Below are positions 1 to 10,500 of a stretch of DNA of 64,000 nt, one piece after another (position 1 is the stretch's first letter; each line of letters starts with the position of its first letter). Under the pieces are notes generated by a model. That model worked only from the letters and a program-made list of their open reading frames with translations, had not been told where the DNA came from and did not search any database. A program made the position numbers and the translations under genes. The stretch is from Amphiduros pacificus (lineage: Eukaryota > Annelida > Polychaeta > Phyllodocida > Hesionidae), in NCBI GenBank assembly GCA_949316495.1, contig OX439012.1:5897559-5961558 (forward strand), in the 5' to 3' direction.

Positions 1-181
1 GGAGAGGTCTGAGATTATTGCTTATCCTATATAATCTCGTGTAAATGTGATTTTTTAAATACCCAACTGTTTTAGTGATGATTCATATTTTATGTATGAT
101 TATATCTAAAATCTCCCAAAAAAGCTTGATTATTCTTTGGGTAGCAGTAAATGAAGAAAATATAAATACTTGATAATAGTA

Positions 182-280
182 GCCAGCTGCAAAAACTGAG
201 TCAAACCCGGTTTAGCGGCAGTTGACACGGGTTCAATTTGGACGTTTAAACTGGTTTACCACAGTTTCTGCAGCTGGCGA
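182..280. mobile_element. 99-bp MITE-like hairpin element
   Basis: The two ends are inverted repeats. The left end reads GCCAGCTGCAAAAACTG and the right end, reverse-complemented, reads GCCAGCTGCAGAAACTG. Similarity continues inward through an AAACC..GTTTA block, so nearly the whole unit could fold into one hairpin. No target duplication is clear. It is probably a miniature inverted-repeat element; family unknown. Confidence 0.5.
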
Positions 281-537
281 ATTTTTGCTTCACTAGAGCT
301 CAATCAACTCCACCAAACTTTTCTTTGGTCGAAATTGGTAGAAACCTTGGATGTTCGACAAACCCCTCCAGATAACCTATCTGGGCTTTGCCGATTGGTG
401 ATTGGAGAACACTATGATCGGCTGGCTCTTTTTCTACAAATCTTTCTTTATTACTTTACCAAAGGTTTCCTTGTTGGTCGTGATTCTCAGTTGTGAAACT
501 CTTTTAGTTTGGTGTACAAAAAAGCATGTCTACAAAT

Positions 538-985
538 TAGACTATGCAGTCCAATATGAACCTCTGGAGGTATCATTCGTGCCTCGCACTTTGCTTTTCA
601 CCTTCGCTATATTCGCACTTATACTTCGCTATATTCGCACTTCTACTTTGCTATATTCGCACTTCTCTTCGCTATATTCACACTTCTACTTCGCCATATT
701 CCCATTTCTACTTCGCTATTTTCGCATTTCTACTTTGTTATTTTCGGCCTTCGTCTTCTAATCTTCTCCCAACTTTATATACTACAGCAAGCTGCTCACT
801 GATTGGCTACTTGGCAATGCAATACGAAGTGCAAAGATAAGAAAGGCGAAGATAGCGAAGGCGATGTGCGAAGATAGCGAAGGCGAAGGGCGAAGATAAT
901 GAAGTAGAAAGGCGAAAATAGCGAAGTAGAAGGGCGAAGTACGAAGTACGAATGATACCTCCAGAGCTTTATAGTCCAAATCTAT
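538..985. mobile_element. Foldback element with inverted minisatellite arms
   Basis: The outer arms carry the same block (CTCTGGAGGTATCATTCGT) at about 563-581 and inverted at about 948-967, each next to a GACTAT motif. Inside, the left arm (590-760) is a degenerate tandem repeat built on TTCGCTATATTCGCACTT. The right arm (835-945) carries the same repeat in reverse complement. This mirror layout of inverted ends with inverted internal repeats is the foldback (FB) transposon plan. Open frames of 65-119 codons inside it come from the repeat and are not genes. Confidence 0.6.
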
Positions 986-1172
986 ATTAGGACTATCAAG
1001 GTCGTCTCGTTGTGCAGCGGACGAATATTGTCACTCTTTTGGAGGGGATTGCTCTGATTGATTGACATAAATATAGAACAGGGAAACCCTAAACAACAAC
1101 CCACATTTCCAGTGACGTATGACCGGAATTCCGGGCACGGCATACAGGCACCTGCGAGGCGGTGTACTGTCC
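985..1172 (+). repeat. Dispersed repeat, copy A (mate at 63089-63304)
   Basis: This stretch aligns along its length with the reverse complement of 63089-63304. Shared blocks include TATTAGGACTATCAAGG, GACATAAATATAGAACA and GGAATTCCGG. The two copies differ by scattered substitutions and small indels. It ends beside an 18-bp perfect palindrome, TGTCCATATATATGGACA (1168-1185). No coding potential is seen, and the family is unidentified. Confidence 0.6.
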
Positions 1173-1344
1173 ATATATATGGACATGTTATTAGTGTCTA
1201 TCTACAAATAAACTGGAAGAGACCCTGATTTTTTTCACACCAGGTGGCACCATCACCCATTCGGTCAGCTACAATATATAACATTTGTTTAATTTATTTT
1301 CCAATTGACAATATTATTGTCGCATGCATACTTTATCATTTTAG

Positions 1345-3748
1345 TGTTCCTGGTGTTGTATATTTGGATGTTGAGGCCCAAAAGGAACTGGGTTATTCCA
1401 TTCTGGTCCACTTACCTTACAACAATTATGCCCGGAAAAATGTTGGGTACATGTATGCAATACAGGTAAGGCAAATATTACTCTACAGGACACAAGAAAA
1501 GCCTGGTTGCCCATCCTCTTTATGAATACAATATGTTTGCATTGCATTGTATTACGTTCTGTTTGTCCCAATACTAATATTCAGACGTCATGCCTGCGTG
1601 ATGATACAATTTAAAAACAACTTATAGTCACTCTTGGATAGGTGCGACAGGCTTTTTAATTGACCTATTTTAGCGGTAAATCTCATTGATACAAATTGTT
1701 ACTGAAATCACCAGGGATGGTTCAGTGATTGAGTAATCTGGATTTCAAATCATGAAAGTAACAAATATTAGGGAAAAGATTATAACGTTATAGCGAGTCA
1801 TGAAATAAAATATGTAAATATATACAAATCATAGAGTCAAAGAAGAAGTATAGGAGTTTGTTATATTTGATATTTGTGATAAGCTTTTTTGAAGGTTTTA
1901 ATTGAGTGCTAAATTGTGTAATTTATTTAATATTATATAATTCCTTTGTAGCATGGTGCAGAGTATTTGTATGATGTGGATGATGAAAATATTCCAAGGA
2001 CTGACCTACTAAACTTTCATCTGAAAACCTCCACAAAAATTCTGATGATTGATATGCATAACGTGACCTACAATCACTTCATCCACTTTGGTCAGCCCTC
2101 ACTATGGCCACAGGGTTATCCCCTTGAAAATATCCGGCCAGAATCAATGGAACCGAAGCATGATCACTACACACTGTGCAAACTGCCTACTCCAGCGATT
2201 CAGCAAGGATTGATTGATGGCGATCCCGACGTGGATGCTGCTGTCAGACTGACAAGAACCAACCCCGATATTCACATCCATTTTGATGAGCAAGCGCCAC
2301 CTGTTGTTCTTCCTGAAGGGACATACTCTCCGATCAATGGACAAAACACAATGCTCACTTATTCAGCGTTCTGGTCCTTGCTCTTACCGCCAAGTCACAC
2401 TCTCCATGTGACCGACATATGGCGTAGTTACTGGGCCCAGAGATTACTCTGGATGACTGGAAATTATCTGGGATACTATCCACCTACTGTGGTTCAAATC
2501 AGAAAGAAGCATTCCTTAATTGATGATGCCAAACATGAGCACGAGCTTCTAAAAGCTGGGAAACTTGTGAAAATGTTGAATGAATGGAAATGCATGAAAC
2601 AAGATTTTGTGTTCTGTGCCATGGACGCTGCTCTTAATATGGAAAAACATGGTTTTCTCACCAATAATGATGTACTTTTGCTTGAGGCATGGTTAACAGA
2701 TTTGAAAGAGGTGGGATATAAAATGCCTACCCTTAAAAGGAACTACAACCAGATTTGCAAACCAGGTAGAAGTGACACACACAGTGTGTATTTCCATGCA
2801 CAAATACAGAAAACGTCACTTCCACAGACTGACAATATCTTTATCCCTCCAGGGGGCAGTAATACTGAAATTATCATACACTTTTTCAATGAGATCTGTG
2901 GTATGGCATTGAAAGAAGCTGATATCTCTGAAAATCCCCTCCAAACGGTTTCCCAGAATATCTTATTAGTTGTGCAAATATCAAAGAACAATTTGAAATT
3001 CATATCTGTGTTGGAGGCTTGGTATCGTGGAGTATTCCCCCAAATCCTCTATTGTGGCCATCCAATTGTCAATGCATCTTTGATACGGAAATGGAAAGTC
3101 AGCTATCTAGAAGTTAACAATGAAGACGAAATAGTAGCCCATTTAGATTGTCTTAAAATAGCAATTGATATCGGGTATAATGTAACTGGACATTTATTTG
3201 CACCTGATTCCGTGCTTTTACAACCGAAGCAAGTTTTACGACATCCCAAAAATAGGCTCTGGATGTCAGATGAATGGCTACTGAACACCTCATATTCCAG
3301 AAGAGCATGTGAAGAAAATAGGATTGAATGCAATAAAGTCTCATCCAAAAGCCTGAAAAATGCCAGGGAGAAGATCGCCTCTGCTAACATACGTAAAAAG
3401 GACGCCATAGAAAAATGTCTGGAGAAATTGTCCAGAGAACCCATGTTTCAGTCGGAGACAACTCTACATTATTCACCAGATATTGTGTACTATATTCCAG
3501 AAAAACTGCGGATAGTGTTTCAAGACCTTGTTGAAGTTTTCTCTGGTCAAGCAGATGGCCTTTACGATGGAAATGTTTTATCGTTTCTGGTTATGGAATG
3601 TCTTGATACGTCTTCAGTGAAGCTAACACATAAGCACTTCGACTCCTCAAGCGGTGTAGGAGATTATACCGACCCTTATAACATACATGACGTCTTTGTG
3701 AAAAACCATACCAGTCAAACTCACTTCTGTAAAAATGCTTTGGGGTGA
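1345..3748 (+). CDS. STELLO-like (DUF288) glycosyltransferase, copy 1, 3' part
   Basis: Two exons are visible: 1345-1465 and 1952-3748 (stop TGA at 3746). The intron 1466-1951 starts GTAAGG and ends TTTGTAG. The first exon enters with one base completing a codon (phase 2) and encodes a VPGVVYLDVEAQ...LPYNNYARKNVGY block. The second encodes 598 residues beginning HGAEYLYDVDDEN, followed by FGQPSLWPQGYPLEN, PTPAIQQG, DGDPDVDAAVRLTR and YWAQRLLWMTGNYLGYYPP. These motifs match the DUF288/STELLO family, Golgi membrane proteins that in plants act in cellulose-synthase assembly; the animal members are little studied. YDVDD is a candidate DxD-type metal/nucleotide-sugar site by family reasoning. The upstream exons (membrane anchor and the first part of the catalytic region) are not found in bases 1-1344, so they lie outside the window or are lost. 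The frame is fully open. The paralogue at 45165-52620 has identical exon lengths. Confidence 0.87.
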
Positions 3749-3879
3749 AGTGTCATAAAACTGTGGATTTTATTATTCTGATGCACTTGAGAGACGAAAA
3801 ATATTGAGTTATTTTTGTATCTCCCTGTATCATCCATTGCAGGACTTCTTTCTCATATTAGTCCCTGCCATCAATGGTT

Positions 3880-4194
3880 TGTTTGTTTGGGGTTTTACAT
3901 CGCTTTCAACATATTTTCAGTCATTTCGTGGTGAGACCTACTAGCAAGTAGCAGTTAGCAGTTATAGTTCTGCCTCACTGAATTGTCATGTCGCAGGTCC
4001 TTGACATGACAACCCAGCCAGTCACAGATTTACAAGGACAATGGGTTAACCCTTTTGGCGTGGGCCCCAGCTCATATGTTAAGTTGTATTGTGAGTTCGG
4101 TCTCGGCATGGCCGGGGATCGAATCCACAACATTTGGGTCACCACAAAGGAACTGGTGCTAATAAGCTAGTGCTCTAACCAACTGCGCCCATGG
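3880..4194 (-). mobile_element. tRNA-derived SINE, (CAAA)n-tailed family
   Basis: The tRNA-like head (AACTGCGCC..GGCC and GATCGAA on this strand) is at the right end and the (CAAA)n tail at the left. The element is flanked by a perfect 16-bp target duplication, CCTGCCATCAATGGTT, at 3864-3879 and 4195-4210. A perfect duplication suggests a fairly recent insertion. It lies just downstream of STELLO copy 1. Confidence 0.9.
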
Positions 4195-4210
4195 CCTGCC
4201 ATCAATGGTT

Positions 4211-5007
4211 CAAAAGTACGTTCCAAATATCAAATTATGTCAATATGGGGCAATGATGTCAGGAGTATTGAGAATAATGAACCAAATAGCTTTATAACCA
4301 ATGTCTTGTAGTGTTATCACCTGGTTGTCAAGGGCTTCAGTTGAACTGATGAGCTATTTATGAGCTATATTTTATTGTATTCGGGATGATATGCGCTTAT
4401 AGGGGTGATCAATAGCAATACTTTTGCTACCAATAGCAATAGTAATAAGATATTTTAATTACATACCTGTATAAAAACATGAATGTGATCAGAGAGGAAG
4501 GGTGGTGAGATTTTTAAAAAAAGAGGAAAATCAGTCGTTCAGGGCACCGTTGTTGCAGGTTTCCAATATTGATTTTTTGAAGAAACAGCTAGGAAAAAGA
4601 GAAAGAGGTAGGAAAGGGAGAAACAGCTCAAATCCATGTGGCAAAGAAAACCCTTCCGTATTACATCGTATAAAAAAGGGAAAGGATATGTTAGGTATTA
4701 TTACATATTTGTCATAATTGATATATAATTGAATAATTTTAATAGTCTGTTTTTCAAAAAAGCAAGAAACAAGATATAGTTATTTTGCCATTGATATCAA
4801 GACAAAATATCAGAACAAAAGTCATAAAAAAAAGAATTTGTATTTCTAATCAATATAGTATACACTATGTTATAATATAGTCTAAGGCCCCCTGCCAATC
4901 TCTCCGACCAATGATTAAATATAGTGGAGTTGTAGAGTTCTGGTTCCGGTAAAGTTGTACAGTTCCGGTGTGTACTTTTCAATGGAACAAGTGCCTTCGG
5001 CTGGGAG
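4211..5007. other. Intergenic, no feature recognised
   Basis: AT-rich single-copy-looking DNA. Short open frames here show no family motif or codon-like pattern. I see no RNA gene or repeat. Confidence 0.5.
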
Positions 5008-5019
5008 GTGATGCTGTCC

Positions 5020-5705
5020 CTCACTGTTGTAGCTATACCTCACCTGTGCAGCTGTCTCTCAATTGTGCAGCTATCTCTACCTATGCAGCCATCCCTCACC
5101 TATAAAGCTATCTCTCACATGTGCAGCTGTCTCTCACTTGTGCCACTACCACGTGTGCAGCTGTCATTCAGTTGTGCAGTTGTCTCTCACTCTTGTAACT
5201 ATCTCTCACCATGTGCAGCTATCTCTCATCATGTGCAGCTATTTCTCCCCATGTGCAGCTATCTTTCACCATGTGCAACTATCTCTCACACGTGCAGCTG
5301 TCTCTCACTTGTGCAACTACCACATGTGCAGCTGTCATTCAGTTGTGCAGTTGTCTCTCACTGTTGTAACTATCTCTCACCATGTGCAGTTATCTCTCAC
5401 CATGTGCAGCTATCTCTCACCATGTGCAGCTATCTCTCCCCATGTGCAGCTATCTCTCCCCATGTGCAGCTATCTCTCCCCATGTGCAGCCATCTCTCCC
5501 CATGTGCAGCTATCTCTCCCCATGTGCAGCTATCTCTCCCCATGTGCAGCTATCTCTCACCATGTGCAATTATCTCTCACCATGTGCAGCTATCTCTCAC
5601 CATGTGCAGCTATCTCTCCCCATGTGCAGCTATCTCTCCCCATGTGCAGCTATCTCTCACCATGTGCAGCTATCTCTCACATGTGCAGCTGTCTCTCACT
5701 GGTCA
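5020..5705 (+). repeat. 20-bp minisatellite
   Basis: Tandem units of about 20 bp built on CATGTGCAGCTATCTCTCMC. The array is irregular at the left (variants such as GTGCAGCTGTCTCTCACTT) and homogeneous from about 5370 to 5690. Three overlapping open frames (up to 239 codons) read through it with simple LSPCAAIS-type repeats; they are by-products of the repeat. Confidence 0.9.
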
Positions 5706-5720
5706 ATTTACCGATGGTTG

Positions 5721-6469
5721 AAAACAAAGGTCTAATACAGAAATATAGGCATATAGGAGGTAATATTTCATTTCTAATGTAATTATGATAACAAATAAGT
5801 GATACCTGTGCCATTCATAATATGCTAAAAGCGCATCCCTTCACATAAACTTGCAAAACAAAAGTGAAGTGGAGTTTAGTTCAGCGTCACTTCCACTAGA
5901 GGGCAGGCTACATGATGACGGGACAGCGAGATCACACACTTCTATCAGTGGAGAATTTTATTGCAGCCCATACCTCAAACAGCAACTTTTTTTTTTTTCA
6001 AATCTCGTCACCCTTCCTCTCTGATCACGTTCATGCTTTTTTTATATATGTATGTAAAAAAAAATCTTGGAGATCGGCAATCGGCCTATTAAAACATATA
6101 TTTATTACTGCTCTAAAACCTATATACAGAAAGGTCTTACAGCATAAATGTTCACAACAACAAAATAAAATGTCCAGCCTATTTTTGTTGTATCTTTTTC
6201 ATATGATATTTGTTCGTGACATGAGGTAAACAATGTATACAGATCTATGTGAGTATTACAGAGAGTATCATGGATTTTGGATCGGAACCAACACGCCAGT
6301 TGCCTGAGGGGTACAATAGCAGTAACATTGGACAAAAGACCCCTAGACACAGACCCCCGGGCTTCAGCCTCGGTCTTGGCACGGGCCGTCTTCAGTTCAA
6401 CTCATTAGCATAGTGGCTAACCTCAAATGTCACCTGACAGTTTACCCGTAGTCTCTATTGTCTTGTTCA
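5721..6469. other. Intergenic, no feature recognised
   Basis: No gene motif, RNA gene or clear repeat seen. Contains short T and A runs near 5985 and 6055. Confidence 0.4.
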
Positions 6470-6884
6470 ATTCTTGCACTCGCAGTTTTGATCCCTTTCC
6501 GGTATTACCGCACTGACGTTTTTACCGCACTGACGTTTTTATCAAAATTACGCGGGTCATTAGTGCGGACCGAAAAGTCGAGAGGTCGAATTCCGTTTTG
6601 CTTGTATAGTATCTCCTTTCACTTCATCATCAGGCTCCAAGGGGTCATAAAAACGCTCTGCTTCTGTTGCTAACCTAATCAGGTGCTGCTTTGTGTAGCC
6701 AGTAATGGGGATACCCCTTGCAGTTAAGTAGGATTTAAGAACTGGTACGGTCATTGATTGAAACGACATGTTGTTGACATCTGACAGCCCAGGCCGGATG
6801 TTTACCTCTCGACCAAGGCGCCCCCTTTTTCAGCCTCCCGCACAGAAGAGTCAATTCCAGTGAAAGTGCGAGTGCAAGAATTAG
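6470..6884. mobile_element. Possible inverted-repeat element enclosing a SAP-domain frame
   Basis: AATTCTTGCACTCGCA at about 6471 recurs inverted at about 6867-6883, giving roughly 16-bp inverted ends about 415 bp apart. The interior holds the SAP-like open frame at 6560-6769. No target duplication was found, so the element reading is tentative. A short direct repeat, TTACCGCACTGACGTTTT, is present twice at 6505-6541. Confidence 0.3.
6560..6769 (-). CDS. SAP-domain-like short frame or first exon
   Basis: A 69-residue frame starting MSFQSMTVPVLKSYL. Residues about 7-40 fit a SAP domain, a helix-turn-helix DNA-binding motif: VPVLKSYLTARGIPITGYTK followed by a second helix HLIRLATEAERF, then an acidic stretch DPLEPDDE. 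SAP domains occur in chromatin proteins and at the N-terminus of many transposase-associated proteins. No good splice donor was confirmed at its end and no second exon was identified. It may be a lone exon remnant of a transposon gene or a true 5' exon. The domain is moderately supported; the gene model is not. Confidence 0.4.
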   Translation of the reverse strand: MSFQSMTVPVLKSYLTARGIPITGYTKQHLIRLATEAERFYDPLEPDDEVKGDTIQAKRNSTSRLFGPH

Positions 6885-6954
6885 CTCGGGGTTGTCAGTT
6901 CATGTTTTTTGCCCAATCGCTGTTACGTCCCAAAGGCGTTACGGCAAATATCCA

Positions 6955-7175
6955 ACTATCAAGATATAACATTATGGGACCCCCTCAATCCGCATACCAA
7001 ATTTGGTGACCTTTGAATTGACCTTAATTTTCACTTGGAATATTGTAATTCGTTTAGTTTTAATTATAAAAAATCAAAAGGTTGTGAGTGGCGCCATCCT
7101 GTGACTGTTCATTGTGTCGGGGAAACGCTTTATATATAACATCATGGGACCCCTTGTACCTGCACACAAAATTTG
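6955..7175 (+). repeat. Two-copy direct repeat of about 175 bp
   Basis: A block with ATGGGACCCC and AAATTTGGTGACCTTT occurs at about 6962-7030 and again at about 7135-7190. A third relative lies at about 14960-15010 (AAAGTTTAGTGACCTTTGAATTGACCTG). The repeat probably belongs to the LINE remnants next to it. Confidence 0.5.
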
Positions 7176-7199
7176 GTGACCTTTTCATTGACCTGCTCT

Positions 7200-8180
7200 T
7201 GTTTTTCCCCCTTGTTTAAATAATATTTTGGTTTTGGTAATTATTGTAATTTCCTTTCACATAATCAAGCACGGTGATATTTGGAACACAATTTTGGAAA
7301 TCTGAAATGTTGACATAGTCTACTATAAATTTAGAACAAAATTTGAATAATGAATTGTGAATAGTGAATAAGTAACAAAGTTCACACATTCCAAGAACGG
7401 ATCCCTGGGGGACCCCATACTTTATGGACCTTGGCGAGGATCTATGGAGGCCTACATGGACACATTGTCTCCTATCCATTAGTTATGACGTAATCCATAG
7501 GTATTCCTTAAAGATGAGGGACTAGTTGATTGGCTACAGCCCTTTCAGTAAGCTTCGAGATATTGGACCGGTTAGAGACAGGTTTATAATTCTTCTCAAT
7601 TAATTCGAGACCCAATTTCTTTATGAGCAGGGTAATGATGGCCATCTTCATTCAGACAATGATTTGTTTATAATAGCTCCTATAAGAGGTAAAAGGTCAA
7701 CCAGAAGGTTATGTTGTAGACAGGTAGGTATTGCATCCAGGTCACATGACATGCTCGCCACACTCCTCACAAATTGGCGAACCTCCTCAAGAGACAAGGG
7801 TGGAAACCTTTCAAGGGGTTGGGGAGGGGATAATCCCATTAGGTCTGTCCCCATTGTTCACATCGCCATCTGGTGAAGGATTTGTAGTGTGTTTAGCAGT
7901 ATCCATGCCCAGGCGAATTCTATCAATCTTCTCAAGGAAGAAGTTATTGACCTTTTCAGCCTGAGCAGCATCACCAATAGTGGGGCATAGGTGTGACCTT
8001 TGCTTTGTGCATGACTGTATCAATGACCTTGAAAAACGTTTCAGGGTCATGCTTATTTTCCTCCGTCAATATAGCATAGATTGAGATGATTTTATCCCAG
8101 ATCCGTTATATGGGGCTGTAAAGTTTAGTGATGAGGAAATCGGGCAAGATTTGTTGTCTCACACAGTCAATTTCAGCGGG
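7200..8180 (-). mobile_element. CR1/L2-type LINE remnant (reverse transcriptase)
   Basis: On the minus strand, 8050-7811 contains AEKVNNFFLEKIDRIR, 7854-7648 contains PPLSLEEVRQFVRSV..SCDLDAIPT and IINKSLSE, and 7479-7390 contains the RT palm motif YGVPQGSVLG. The order and spacing fit the region leading into the RT domain of CR1/L2-like LINEs. The pieces are in different frames with stops, and the FADD catalytic region is not recognisable, so the copy is dead and internally deleted. Confidence 0.75.
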
Positions 8181-8561
8181 ATTTTAAGGCCTTGTCAGGA
8201 TCTAGGGTCCTGGCAAGTTGTGTCTATATGTATAGATAGAAGTTGGTTGTATATACCTCGGTAAAACAGTTGATTGCTTTTGATTGCTTTTGTACCCTGT
8301 CCATGCTGTCTGTAACACTTATCAATGGCGATCACCGAGCGTAAGCCAGTAGAGCACCAAACCTCATGTCATCTAATCCCTAATAACTCAGTAAAATCAA
8401 GTACAATATACCTGGTGTTTATATATTAAACTACATGATTTACACGCATTTATATTTCTTATATGCTTTGCATTAATCTTAATAAATGATTTATCTGTTT
8501 ACTAATTGATGGGGTTTCATGGAGTTACGAATCATTTTTGTAAATTCAATGAACTGCTACG
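8181..8561. other. Intergenic, no feature recognised
   Basis: AT-rich sequence between LINE and SINE remnants. Nothing identifiable. Confidence 0.4.
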
Positions 8562-9108
8562 TGGCCCATGACTGTGGCGCAGTTTATTAGCACCAGTTCC
8601 TCTGTGATGATCCAAAGGTCGTGGGTTCCAACCCCGGCCGTGCCGATATTGAATTCATGATACAATTTCCCATATGAGCTGAGGCCCGTGCCTAAAGGGT
8701 TAACCCGTTGTCCTTGTAAATCTGTGTTTGTTTGTTTGTTTGTTTGGGGCTTTACGTCACTTTCAACATTATTTCGGTCATTTTCGTGATGAGACCTACT
8801 TGTAACAGATATAGTGCTGCCTCACTGAATTGTCATGTCGCAGGTCCTTGACATGACAACCCACCCGGTCACAGATTTACAAGGACAACGGGTTAACCCT
8901 TCGGGCACGGGCCTCAGCTCATGTGTGAAATTGTATCATGAATTCAACCTCGCCACGGCCGGGGATCGAACACATGACCTTTGGATCACCACAGAGGAAT
9001 TGGTGTTAATAAGCTGGCACTCAAACCAACTGCGCCACGGCCCGACTGAAATGACTGAAATAATGTTGAAAGTGATGTAAAACCCCAAACAAACCAAATA
9101 AACAAACA
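8562..9108. mobile_element. Head-to-head pair of SINEs (one + copy split by one - copy)
   Basis: Bases 8562-8726 are the 5' part of a + strand SINE (head to ..CCTTGTAAATCTGTG) with part of the tRNA-like head deleted. Bases 8727-9044 are a near-complete - strand copy of the same family, starting with its reversed (CAAA)n tail. Bases 9045-9108 are the 3' tail of a + strand copy. About 90 bp of the + copy is missing at the junction, so this is either a nested insertion with target loss or a rearranged pair. Confidence 0.75.
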
Positions 9109-10500
9109 ATGCATCTGCATAAATAATTAAGGAGTGATTCTCTTATAGCAGGCAGTTTGAAATTTCCCCCAATTGGCTTTATGAAATTGCCATTTTGAGG
9201 GTCTTTCATCTGGAGAAGGAAATCACCATTTAGAACAATGGGTCTATGGTCACTGTCCCATTGATCCTCCTCCACTGTCTATGAGAAATCTAAAAATAAA
9301 CTTGGAGAGCACATGGTGAGATCAATAGATGTCAAGGAACCTATAACAGGAGGACGATAGGTTGGTGTATCATGTATAAAAAGACAAATTATTTTTGTTT
9401 AAAAGTCCTCAATTAAACGTCCCTTTGCATCTGTGTTGTCCCTTCTACCCCATAAATAATTGTGAGCCAATGATTACACAGGGTTTAGGTAACTAAGTTC
9501 AGATGCATTTATAGGGTTATTTGGTGGTAAATATAATGAACAAATAGTAATTGTAGTGTGAAGAATAATTTTACTTTATGGTATGCAGTTCCTGACAAAT
9601 ATTGTAACTCCGACATGTGCTCTTTCCATGGCATCAATTGTACCAATATTAAAATATCCTTGTTAACCTTTTAATGTCATGGGTTTATTTTTATCTTTGG
9701 TCTGCTGCAAGCAGATAACTGAAACATTACATTTTTGGACTGATAGATCTAATTCTGGTTGATTAGCTTCAACCCTCTGCAGTTCCACTGTATAACATTA
9801 CTGATAGCCATAATTTACTATGGAAATACTGAATGAGTAAATGACATATATGACATATACTTTTTGATGGTTTATTAGTATTCATCTTTTCAAGACTTGA
9901 TGGTCATTCCAGGTTTGGGGGCATTGGGTGACTGGCTTTTACTATTTAAATTTTTTTTAAAACAATAAAGGAGGAGGTAATGGTACAGGAGTTGCAAGTC
10001 CTGAAGTCTGAGCTGACACTACAGTGCTGGTTGATGTATTATTTACCACAAATGAAAAGCTTTTGTCACTCATAGGCCATGTCATGTCTGTATGGATTGC
10101 CAATGATTTTGTTTCTTTCAACACTAACGACACAAGCGACACTAGCATATGTATTGGCTGCCAGATTAGACTGACTTTTCATATGCTTGCGTGCCTCTGA
10201 AAAAGAAACATTCTCAGTGTGCTGTACTCTTTGGATTTCCTTTTCTTTTGTTAAGGTTGGGCAAGTATATGATCACCATGGCAATTTATACATTTGATAT
10301 CCTATGATTTGCAATCCTCACTGCTGTGCAGACCTGGGCATTTAGGGCAAGTTACCTACCCCTTGCATTGATCAGAACCATGACCATATCTCTGACACTT
10401 AAAGCAGCGCAGAGGATTTGGAGTACATGTATCTACACTCACATTAATATATCCTATCTTGATAGATGCAAGTAGCTGCACTGCCTCAAATGTCAGGATG
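9109..10500 (-). mobile_element. Jockey/I-type LINE remnant: zinc-knuckle ORF1 and endonuclease
   Basis: Reading the minus strand, about 10440-10230 encodes three CCHC-type knuckles (RCFKCQRYGHGSDQC, CPKCPGLHSSEDC and CINCHGDH), typical of the gag-like ORF1 of jockey/I/Nimb LINEs. Then 9510-9240 encodes the end of an AP-endonuclease (NYLWGRRD.., GSLTSIDLTMCSPSLFLDF, and the catalytic SDHRPI motif). Stops interrupt each frame. The 3' side is broken off by the SINE pair at 8562-9108. Family by motif; clade approximate. Confidence 0.7.

Noticed and set aside
182-280. microRNA hairpin
   Set aside because: The structure is equally explained by MITE ends, and nothing in the sequence points to a processed precursor.
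1244-1525. A 93-codon gene starting at 1244
   Set aside because: Only 1345-1465 matches the STELLO family, and it has splice sites on both sides; the rest is intron read-through.
5008-5782. Three long overlapping frames (117-239 codons) in the 20-bp repeat
   Set aside because: They exist in several frames at once, with simple periodic translation; they follow from a stop-poor tandem repeat.
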